Below, one piece after another: positions 35,147-45,600 of a stretch of 64,000 nt of DNA. The notes beneath the pieces were generated by a model. It worked only from the letters and a program-made list of their open reading frames with translations, made no database searches and was not told where the DNA came from. The position numbers and the translations under genes are program-made. The stretch is from Leptospira broomii serovar Hurstbridge str. 5399. Its GTDB lineage: Bacteria > Spirochaetota > Leptospiria > Leptospirales > Leptospiraceae. The DNA is taken from positions 1 to 64,000 of the forward strand of contig NZ_AHMO02000010.1 in the NCBI RefSeq assembly GCF_000243715.2, in the 5' to 3' direction. The stretch's first letter is position 1, and each line of letters begins with the position of its first letter.

Positions 35147-36286
35147 ATGAATTTTGAATTGAATGAAGAACACTTAACATTGAGAGAAAGTGTCCGAGAA
35201 TTCGTGGAAGAGAAAATCAAGCCGATAGCTTCGAAGATCGACGAAGAACATAAAATGCCGGACGATCTTATATCTCAGATTGCCGAAATGGGATTTCTGG
35301 GGAGTTACTTACCCGAGAAATATCAGGGAGCCGGTTTGGACATTCTTTCTTACGTTATTATAATAGAAGAAGTTTCGAAAGCTTGTGCCTCTACGGGAGT
35401 ATTGATTTCCGGTCATACCTCCCTTGCGTGTGATCCGATTTATCGATTCGGAACGGATGCGCAAAAAGAGAAATGGCTTCCGGACTTGGCGTTAGGTCGT
35501 AAAATCGGTTGCTTCCTGCTAACAGAACCGGACGCAGGTAGCGACGTGGCCAATCTGACTACGACATATCGGAAGGAAGGCGATTATTATATTCTGAACG
35601 GGAGTAAGAATTTCATCACTAACGGAGCGCATCTCGGGACAGGCGTCGTATTTGCCACCTCGGATCGAAACCTGAAACATAAAGGCGTCACCGCTTTCAT
35701 ATTAGATTTGAAGTCGGAAGGCGTGGTTATTTTAAAGAACGAAAATAAACTCGGAATCCGAGGCAGCTATACGACGGCTTTCGCTTTGGACGATGTGCGA
35801 ATCCCTATCGAGAATCTTTTGGGAGCGGAACATCAAGGTTTTAAGATCAGCATGGAAACCTTAAACGGTGGGCGTATAGGCATCGCAGCACAGGCGTTAG
35901 GGATCGGGGAAGGAGCGTTTGAAAGATCGATATCATACGCGAAGGATCGTAAGCAATTCGGAAAGCCGATCGCGGATCTGCAGGCCATTCAGTTCAAACT
36001 AGCGGATATGTTTACTAGATTGGAACAGAGTAAGATGCTTACCTATCGTGCCGCCTGGGCAAAGGAAAATTTGCCGAATTATACCTTAGAATCTGCGATG
36101 TGCAAAGTTTCCGCCTCCGAAGCCGCGACGTTCGTTACCAAAGAAGCGATTCAAATTCACGGAGGATACGGATTCATTACCGACTACGAAGTGGAAAGAA
36201 TGTTTCGAGACGCTAAGATAACCGAAATCTACGAAGGCACCAGCGAGATACAAAGAGTCGTGATTTCTAAGATGCTATTGCAATAA
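35147..36286 (+). CDS. Short-chain acyl-CoA dehydrogenase
   Basis: A 379-residue FAD enzyme oxidising acyl-CoA to the 2-enoyl-CoA (or working in reverse with a suitable donor). Motifs: GCFLLTEPDAGSD (FAD and substrate loop), SYTTAFALDDVRIP, QIHGGYGFITDYEVER, and catalytic Glu363 in IYEGTSEIQ, the position used in butyryl-CoA-type enzymes. AAAGGAAG precedes the ATG. No electron-transfer flavoprotein genes are adjacent. Together with hbd it covers two of the steps between acetoacetyl-CoA and butyryl-CoA; the crotonase step is not present in this window. Probably one operon with hbd. Confidence 0.93.
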   Translation: MNFELNEEHLTLRESVREFVEEKIKPIASKIDEEHKMPDDLISQIAEMGFLGSYLPEKYQGAGLDILSYVIIIEEVSKACASTGVLISGHTSLACDPIYRFGTDAQKEKWLPDLALGRKIGCFLLTEPDAGSDVANLTTTYRKEGDYYILNGSKNFITNGAHLGTGVVFATSDRNLKHKGVTAFILDLKSEGVVILKNENKLGIRGSYTTAFALDDVRIPIENLLGAEHQGFKISMETLNGGRIGIAAQALGIGEGAFERSISYAKDRKQFGKPIADLQAIQFKLADMFTRLEQSKMLTYRAAWAKENLPNYTLESAMCKVSASEAATFVTKEAIQIHGGYGFITDYEVERMFRDAKITEIYEGTSEIQRVVISKMLLQ

Positions 36287-36451
36287 GGAAATGCTTTTTC
36301 GGAAAAGGAGATACCGGAACGATTTTTAAGTCATTGCACATTTCTCCATTCTTTAAACGCCTCTCATTCCAATGTGCGGAAATATATATTATTATAAAAT
36401 AGAATATATATTATATATAATAAATAAGCATCATTATAAACCGAATTAATT

Positions 36452-36467
36452 TTGAACGATTCGGCTT
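36452..36467 (-). promoter_or_regulatory. AraC-type operator motif upstream of FAS
   Basis: Reverse strand reads AAGCCGAATCGTTCAA, matching TAGCCGnnnCGTTCAA at all but the first base. It is 73 bases from the next copy in the same orientation. Confidence 0.6.
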
Positions 36468-36480
36468 TTATTTTTTATAA

Positions 36481-36512
36481 CCTTTAATTTCCGGGCCGTC
36501 GGAAATTAAAGG
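36481..36512 (+). terminator. 13-bp perfect hairpin between acyl-CoA dehydrogenase and FAS
   Basis: CCTTTAATTTCCG and CGGAAATTAAAGG around GGCCGT. The T-rich TATTATATTTTC follows, so it may terminate the hbd operon transcript. It lies between AraC-type motifs. Confidence 0.55.
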
Positions 36513-36524
36513 TATTATATTTTC

Positions 36525-36568
36525 TTGAACGAATCGGCTATCGAAGGTTATTTAGCCGAGACGTTCAA
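36525..36568. promoter_or_regulatory. Inverted pair of AraC-type operator motifs upstream of FAS
   Basis: TTGAACGAATCGGCTA at 36525-36540 (reverse orientation) faces TAGCCGAGACGTTCAA at 36553-36568, 28 bases apart; the arms agree at 14 of 16 positions. Confidence 0.7.
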
Positions 36569-36637
36569 AGTTTTTTAATTCAAACTGATTGACTCGAATC
36601 AGGCGCAGATTTAATCCAGGATTATATCGAAAGGAAT

Positions 36638-36675
36638 CCTAATATAATATTATTAATAAATAATATTATATTAGG
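36638..36675. promoter_or_regulatory. 17-bp perfect AT-rich hairpin before the FAS start
   Basis: CCTAATATAATATTATT and its exact complement flank AATA, ending 22 bases before the FAS ATG. It would fold in the leader mRNA next to the ribosome site or contain the promoter -10. Either way it can affect FAS expression. Confidence 0.55.
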
Positions 36676-36697
36676 GCTTCAGGAAAGGTGATTAGTG

Positions 36698-39600
36698 ATG
36701 AAAGCTACGGAGAATAAAGAGAGACGGGAAGATATGACTATGCGGGAAGATGCGAGGGACGTAGTCCGAAATTTTCTGCCGGAGGATGTGCGAATAAGCG
36801 TATTGTTTGCCGGCCAGGGTAATAATCCATTACCCGAATTGATGTCATTATACGAAACGGAGGGAGACGGATCGGAATTCTTCCAACGACTTTATTCGAC
36901 CTTAGGAACCTGTATGTCTCAGGTTCAGAAAGAAGGATCTGGCTTCCTGTTTCCCGAAGGCTTTGACTTGCGTACTTGGCTGCTTGATCCGGACGCCGTT
37001 CCGAAGGATTTGATCCAAAAGTCCTCTTTATATAGTGTTCCTCTCGTGTTCGCGGCTCAGGCCGGAAATTTATTCAGATTTCTTAGAAACGAATCGGATT
37101 GGAAAATGTTTCGTTCAAAGACTGCCGGAATTTACGGGCATTCCCAAGGGATATTTGCCGGGCTTCTACTATCCTCTTCTCCTAATCGGGAAATCTTTCT
37201 GGATAATTTTGAAAAAACCTTTTCCGCACTTTTTTTCCTGATATTTCGCGCACAAATCGTCTACCCGGAAATGGATGTGGATCCTGAAGTCCTTCGACGA
37301 TTCGCAAAAAAAGGGGAGATTCCTTTTCCTATGGCTCAGATGCGATTTTCCGAGCAAGTTGATTCATTGCAGGAAGTATTATATAATTATAATACTTTTG
37401 TCGATTCTTCTGATAGGGTTTTTCTTTGTCTGATAAACGGTCCCAGTGATCGGGTTTTCGGCGGCTCTCCCGAGGCATTATTAAAGTTTAGAGATTATCT
37501 ATCTAGATCCGGACACGATGGCGTGAGGACTTGGAATTTTATCAGCGCCTCCATCCCGTTTCATTCTCCGTTCCTCGTTGAAGTGCCTAAAATGGTCGAA
37601 GCCGATTTTGCTAGGATCGGATTTTCACCTAGGCTGCAAGATCTGGAAATCGCCCTTTATGATACGCGTAAAGGAGAAGATATGAGAACTTTATCCTCGA
37701 CGACGAACTTGGCCAACGACTTGGCTTCGATGGTTGCTCATGATCTATTGGATTGGAATCGAACTCTTTCTTCTCTTATCGGGAGTGAGGGAAAGCAACT
37801 TCTCTTATCATTTGGTCCCGGTAATTTTGTAGAAAAGCTGTCCGCGCCTTTCTTAAAAGGCCGTTCATTCTTGGTAAAGAACCTTACACAGGAGGAGCGC
37901 TTTCGTGCCTTTCTCAAATCCGATTCTTTTTCATTTCCGCTAGATTGGAAAGACTATGCGGTGACATTCGGCAAACTGGCCGATGGACGGGAGTTCCCTC
38001 TAAATAGATATTCCCGATGGACAGGACGTCCTCCCGTATTCGGAGGAGGAATGACCCCATCCACTGTGGAACCTGAGATAGTCATAGCCGCCGCAAAAGA
38101 AGGTTATGTAGTCGAATGGGCCGGAGGAGGACAAGTAACGGAGGAACTTTTTAGAAAGCGATTGGAGTTGATCCGTCAAGAGCTTCCACCCGGAAAAGGA
38201 ATCATAGTTAACCTCCTTTATCTTGACGCTTATCTTTGGAATCTTCAAGTTCCGCTTGTCAAGAAATGCAAATCGGAAGGAGCCCCGATCGACGGAGTAA
38301 CGATCTCTGCAGGCATTCCGGAACCGGACGAAGCGGTTAGACTTTTGGAGGAATTTTCCTCGTTAGGAATTTGGTTAAATTCGTTTAAACCCGGCACTGT
38401 AGATCAAATTCAAAAAGTATTAAGGATTGCTGATAAAGTTCCGCATATCACTTTCATGATGCAGATTGAAGGCGGAGCGGCAGGTGGACATCATAGCTGG
38501 GAAGATTTGGAGGACCTGGTCCAAAGCACTTACGGAGAAATTCGAAAAAGATCGAATCTGATTCTCGCGGTAGGCGGAGGAATCGGGTCGCCGGAAGATT
38601 CAGCATTATGGCTATCCGGAGACTGGGATCCCAAGAATAAAAAGCCCGTGGACGCTGTCTTTCTCGGGACTCGATTGATGGCCGCGAAGGAATGTAAAAC
38701 CTCGCTTGCGATTAAGAAAGAATTAGTCAGAAAATCCGGCGATGCGGACTGGCTAAAAACGAAAGAAGGAAAAGATGTCGGTGGAGTCGTATCCGGAAAA
38801 TCGGGATTAGGAGCGGACATATATTATGCTTCTAATACTTGGACAAAGCTTTCGGAGTTGGCCGAAAAAATTACGAAAGGGAAGGAGCCGAAAGAGGCTA
38901 GGCGGAACGTTTTGGATCATAAGGCGGAATTGATAGAACTAATCAATCGGACCGCCAAACCGTACTTTGGCGACATTGATGCCATGAGTTACAACGACGT
39001 ACTGGAAAGGTTCGTAGAACTGACGTGTCCTGGGGAACGACTTCGGTCAAGTGAAGGCGACTGGCCGGATCATCCGTTTATCGATTTTAGTTTTCGGACC
39101 CGCTTGCAAGAACTCTTCTTACGTTTTGAGGGAAGGCTCTTATTTCCGGTTAAGGAAGTAGAATCTTTGCTTCAGCGAATCGAGGATTTAGACGATCCGA
39201 ATGCATTCTTGATTCGTTGGAGAAAAACCTATCCGATCGGAAACGATCTGTTCATACTTCCGGAAGATCGCGAATTTTTCTTGGAAGTTTGTAAGCGTCC
39301 CGGAAAGCCCGTAAACTTTATTCCGATTTTGGATGAGGATCTAGTGCGTTGGATTCGATCGGACTCTCTTTGGTATTCGCATTGTATCGATATGGATCCG
39401 AATTCCTGTCCATGGATTCCGGGTCCTAGGGCATTAGTAGGTTTGTTAAAGGAAAACGAGCCTGTCTCGGAGATTCTGAAAAGTTTCGTGAATGGTTTAA
39501 AATCCGAGGTAGAGCCGATTAAGATCGAACTTTGGAAGGAGTTCCTGCCTCGGAAGAATTCGGAACCTCTCCAAGGAGTAGAATTTATTCGATCGGAAAG

Positions 39601-42600
39601 TAAGACGGAAGCGTTTTTACCATCGTTAGAATTCGTTCAAAAAGAAACTTGGATCGCTTTTTTAAGTCGACAAGGCGAAGGAATGATCTCGGCTCTCTTG
39701 GCCTGCGCTAGGATTAATGGAAAAGTTTCCGACATACCTGATTGGTTTTCACCAAGCTTGTGCAGAAAGTTTTCCTGGCGGGTTGCGGATTCCGGCGAAC
39801 TTATTGAGCTATGCGCTTATAAAGAAGGAGACACCTTGCCGTCCGTCACTCTTCGCCTACTGGGGAAAAAATCCGCGGAGCTGACTCTTTTCTTCTCTCA
39901 CCCGCAAGATCACGATTATATTCCTTTTAATAGAAGATTTACGGCCGTGGATGAGCCTGACGTTCTATTTTTGGAAGATGGAGAATTCCGTTCCGAATCG
40001 ATCCGTTCTTTCTATTCAACTGTTTGGAAATTGGGGAACCATCAAGAATTCGCACATTCCATTCAATTTCCATTATATTCAAACGGTTCTTACAAGGAGA
40101 AAAAAAATGAAAGGGCAATTGAACGGAGCGAGATCGTAGATTTCCGAAAGGCGACTAACGATTATTTTAGAAAAGATTTCGAGGAAGGGCGCGACCTTTT
40201 TTCGTCTTTGTCCATGGGAGCGGTTTTCGCTTGGAAAGAAATCATCGGGCCTTTGTTCTCGTTCCCGAAAGCGGATTTATTCCGTCTTTTACATCTCTCC
40301 CAGAATTTCACTTGGAAACCCTCGGCTGCCGGTTTGAAAGTAGGCGATCTCATATCATCCTCGGCTCGAATTTCCAGCGTGGAAAAACTTGCCGATGCAA
40401 CCGCAGTTTACGTGTCGGGAGAAATTTGGAATCGCGAGGTTAGTGTTGCAAGTTTCGAGACGGGCTTTTTACTGCGCGGATTACGGGTGGATTTTGCGAG
40501 TTTCGATTCTAGGCAGAAGGAAGAAGGCATTCTCGTTTCCTCGCTTGCCAAAGCTGACGTTCTTAGGCAAATATCCTGGATTCGGAAGAAAAGCGATTCG
40601 ACGGAAATCCTGCAAGGCGACGTCTTACGATTTCAGACTCAAAAACGGTTATCGGTTTCGGAGGGAAAGGAAACTCGACATGAAATCGAAGGAATCGTTT
40701 ATCGGATCGATAAGCTAGGAAATAAATCAATATATGCCGATTTTATTATAAATGAAAAAACGGTCGGAACCGAAACTTCCTCCTTAGATCGAATTTTTCA
40801 GGTCTTTGAATCGGCGGACTCTCCGATTCCTTTGAAGAAAAAATATAAGCTCGTATCCGAAGTATTTCGGGCGCCTAACGATATGAGCTCATACTCCGCC
40901 GCTTCGCAAGATGCGAATCCGATTCATACGGATCCGAATTTTGCCCGTTTCGGAGGTTGGGAAAGACCTATCGTTCACGGACTCTGGACTTCTTCCCAGG
41001 TGACGAACATACTCGTTAGATTTGCTTGTGGCGGAGATTCGTCCAGACTAGTTTCTTTGAAGGAAACCTTCGAGGCTCCGGTTTATCTAAACGAAGAATT
41101 ACGTTTGGATGCATTTCACGTAGCACAATCCTCGGGGAATCAGGTCATTGAAATCTCCCTTCAATCTAAAAACGGTGAGACTAAATTGAAGGCGGAGGCG
41201 CTCGTTTCTCCGGCTAAAACCTCCTACGTGTTTACGGGGCAAGGTTCCCAATCTCAGGGAATGGGAATGAAACTTCTGGAGGAGTTCCCCGAAGCTAGAG
41301 AAATTTGGACGCAAGCGGAGCATACTGCAAATTCCGAATTGGGATTCTCTTTACTGGAGATAGTGCGCAATAATCCGACTTCGATTCGGTGCGGCGGGAG
41401 AGATTGGGTTCACCCAAAAGGAGTTCTACACTTAACGCAATTTACTCAAGTAGCCTTGGTTGCAAAATCCCTAGCGGACTGGGCTATTCTGAAAAAAAGA
41501 GGGTATTTAGTACCTGATTCGCCGTTTGCAGGTCATTCCTTAGGAGAATTTTCCGCGTTGGCGGCCAGAGGATTTATCGGTTCTGAAAACGTATTTAAAA
41601 TCGTATACAATCGCGGTTTTACTATGCAAAGACTGGTTCCGAGGGATGCGGCGGGAAAAAGTAATTATGCGATGAGCGTGGTTCTAGGAAACCGTCACGT
41701 AGGGTTGAACGAAGCTAAGATATTGGAGTTGGTAAACGAATCTAAAAAAGAAACAGGTCTTCATTTAGAAGTAGTAAATTATAATATTCGAGATAAGCAA
41801 TATTCTGTAACGGGCCATATCGAAGCATTGGAATTGCTGGAGGCGAAATCCAAAAAATTCGCTAAGGGTAAAAAAACTACGATTAGATTGGAAGGGATAG
41901 ATGTACCGTTCCATTCGCGTATATTATTTTCAGGCGTTCCGGATTTCCGCGCTACCTTAGAGCAGAATATTCCCTCCGATTTGCCCTTACGGGATCTGGA
42001 CGGGAAATACATTCCGAATTTAGTCGCTATTCCGTTCAGCGTATCGAAAGAGTTCCTTCAAACGTTGATGGATGTCTCGGGAAGCGAATATATCTCGGCT
42101 CTTTTAAAGAAGAATCCCGAAGAATTGGATTCAAACGAAGTTAGACGAACGATCTTAATCGAACTATTGGCATATCAATTTGCTATGCCGGTGCAATGGA
42201 TTCGGACTCAGGAAGTGTTCTTCGGAGAACTCGGAATCAATCGTTTAATCGACGTCGGAGCAAGGGGAGATCTGTCCGGAATGGCAAGGCAAACTCTGAA
42301 AGACCGGACGGACTCTTCCAAATTTCAAATTCTTCATTTGGAAGAGAACAGGGATGAAGTTTTTTACGAGAAAGAGGATGTTCCCGACGCAGAATGGAGC
42401 GTTCAAATCGAAGAAGCCGAATCGCTTCCCGAGGAATCGAAATCGTCCACCTCTGTGGAACATAACGTATCCGTTCCGCCAGTTGTTAAAGAAGAGGTTA
42501 TCATCGCCTCGCATAACGGTTCTTCTTTAGAAATCCCGAATGTAACTCTGGATCGAAAGGATGCACTCTTCTCCCTTCTATCGCTGAAAGCGGGAGTTCG

Positions 42601-45600
42601 CGTGGACGAAATTTCCGAATCCGGGACCGTCGACGATCTATTCGGGGGAAACTCCTCGAAACGAAATCAAGCGCTCGCGGATATCGGTTCCGAATTCAGA
42701 ACAAACGCCTTAGAAGGTGCACACGAAAAGCCTTTGAAAGATTTCATCCAAGTACTTGCGGATCGGATGCCGTACGAGCAACCGGGCCCTTACTTGCGAA
42801 GTGCGTTTGAAGAGACCGTAAAGAAATTCTTCCCTCCTGAATTCGGACGAAAAGAAATCTTTCAACACTTGAAAGAAGAACGAATGTTAAGTGAAGGCGG
42901 AGTCTTTGCCGTAAGCATTTATCTACCTTTGGCGGCCAGGGATGGAGAATCTCTCGGAAAAGGAGCTTTGAGTTCGATCGGACTCAAAAGCAGACTTACC
43001 GGTGCAAAAGAATCCGTGCGTTGGCTGGATCAGGCCGTGGATCTTTTCTCCTCATGGAAAAAAGTCCAAATTCCCAAAAGATCGGCTTTTTCAAGTAGCG
43101 GAGGAGGCGGAGCGAAAGTGGACGCAGCGGCGTTAGAGGCTTTGGAAAGGAAATACTTCGGTCTCGAAGGAGCTTTTGCAAAATCAATACGAGACTTGAG
43201 AAGACGTCTTTTGGAAGACGACCCATATTCGGAATATTTAATTCACGATTTGAGTAAGATCGAAGAAGGTCGCTCCGTTCTCGACAAAAGCGAAAATCGA
43301 ATTCTTCCCATTTTCTCCGAAAAGAAAATCGTTTCTTTCAAAAATTCCCACCAATGGGCGAAGAAGAGAATTTTAGCTATCGCGGCACAATTTTTAAAAG
43401 GTGAAATTCGGGAATTTTCCAAAGAAGACACACTCTATTTCGGCAATCATTCCGACTCCGAAATTCTGGATATTTTGGAATATTGGAAAGTTGCCTTCGG
43501 GAAAAAGGCCGACAAATCCGTTTTATCGGACGAGAGGAAAAGGTTTGAAAACGCTAACCTGCAATTTTCGAGATTAAAGGATCGCCTTTCCGAAAGAATC
43601 GACGAATCTCCGATCTTTGTGTATCCTCGAGTTGTCCACCGACCGGATTTGAGAGATGGGGAAAACGGTTCATTGGTCTGCGACGACGAAGAAGTAGAAC
43701 TAAATCCGGCAGTCAGTTATTCAAGATTCTCATTTCTGGAATCCAGCGAAGACTTCGGGTCGACTTTCGAAAGAAACGAAGCGGGAACTAAAGAATATTC
43801 GAAAATTCTAAATGATCTTTGTCTAACCGGAATTTCGTTTTCAGGAAAGAAAGTCTTGGTCACCGGCGCGGGCCCCGGATCCATCGCTTCGGAAATAGTA
43901 AAAGCCTTTTTATTGGGAGGTGCGGATGTAGTCCTGACTACCAGTTCCTATTCTTCGGATAGAATCGGGTTTTATAAAAAACTGTATCAGAGATACGGCG
44001 CGAAAAATTCTTCCCTTCAAGTCGTTCCTTTTTCACAGGGATCATTTGCGGACATTCGTTCTCTTGCTGATTGGCTGGATTCTAAAAACTGGATTCCTGA
44101 TTTTCTATTTCCATTTGCTGCAATCGGAGAAGAAAATACGGCTTCGGCCTTGGACGATACTTCTCTTCTTTCGATAAGGATAATGCTTGTCGGAGTCGAA
44201 AAATTGATCGGGGAACTGGGTAAGCGAAGAGTGAATTTCGACGATGCGGAACATAAACTCAACGTTATCCTACCCTTGTCTCCGAATCACGGGATATTCG
44301 GTAGGGATGGAATGTATGCCGAGACGAAACTCGGCTTAGAAACTTTGTTCCGTAAGAAATTTTCGGAAGCTGCCGATTGGGGGCGATCCGTACGGATACT
44401 CGGAGGAGTTATCGGATGGGTGCGCGGAACCGGCCTTATGGAAGCCAACGATTTATTGGCTCCTATTTTAGAAGACCAAACGGGAATGCGAACCTTCTCG
44501 CGTTCCGAAATGGGATTTTTACTAATCGGTTTAGCCGGCTGGAGTATGCGGAACGGCTCGCTGGAGGTCGTGAAGGCGGATCTAACGGGAAATTTACGGG
44601 ATGTAAAAAATCTAGGAGAACGTCTGGCTAAGATTCGTGCTGAAATAATCGCTCGTAACAAACATACGACGGAAATCCAAAACATAAGCTCGACATTGTA
44701 TCCGACTCGCCCCGTTAGAAAGGTTAAGCCTATTCCGAAACAAGGCTTGGCGTTTCCGGAAGCCCCAAATGCAACGGACTTGGAGGAATTTAAACAAACC
44801 ATTAAAACCGATCTAAGTAAATTGGTCTGCGTCGTCGGATACTCCGAACTCGGTCCGGGTGGGAGTTCACTCACTCGTTGGGACTTGGAAAAATTCGGAA
44901 CTCTATCTCTGGAAGCGAGTTTGGAGATGGCTTGGATGATGGGCTATATTCAATATCGTACCGGAGAAAAGGGTAAGGTCTGGACTGATGTGAAAACGGG
45001 AGAAGAAATTCAGGAGTGGGAAGTTAAGGAGAAGTATGAAAGCGAAATCCTAAAGCACTCGGGGATTAGAATCGTAGAGGTTAAAAGTTCAGGATTTGAT
45101 CCGACGGAGATTTCCGTATTCGCCGACGTGGTATTGGAGGAAGACTTTTACATTCCAGTATCGAGTTCGGAAGAGGCGGAAGAATTCCGAAAAGCCGAAC
45201 CGGAAATTACGGAGATCTACAATAATCAAAAATCCGAAAAATGGTTCATTAAAAGGAAAAAAGGATCCGTATTAAAAATTCGTAAAGCGTCGGCGATCAA
45301 CAGAAAAATCGCCGGTCAAATCCCCGACGGTTGGGACCCGGAAAAATACGGAATTCCTAAAGATCTCATTCGGCAGGTCGATATGATTACGATATTCAAT
45401 CTGTACTGCACTTGCGAAGCATATTTGCGAGCTGGACTGGATCCGTTCGAACTTTTTGAAACCGTCCATCCTAGTCAAGTCGGGACCACCGTCGGATCGG
45501 GTATGGGTGGCATGAAGATGCTAAAACGTCTATTCCTGGATTATCGTTTGGGAGATGAAAGACAACATGACGCGCTTCAGGAGGCGTTGATCAACGTCAC

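Larger units (their letters stand above)
36287..36697. other. Control region of the FAS operon
   Basis: About 410 AT-rich bases with three AraC-type motifs and two long perfect hairpins, listed separately. No gene is seen. Confidence 0.7.
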
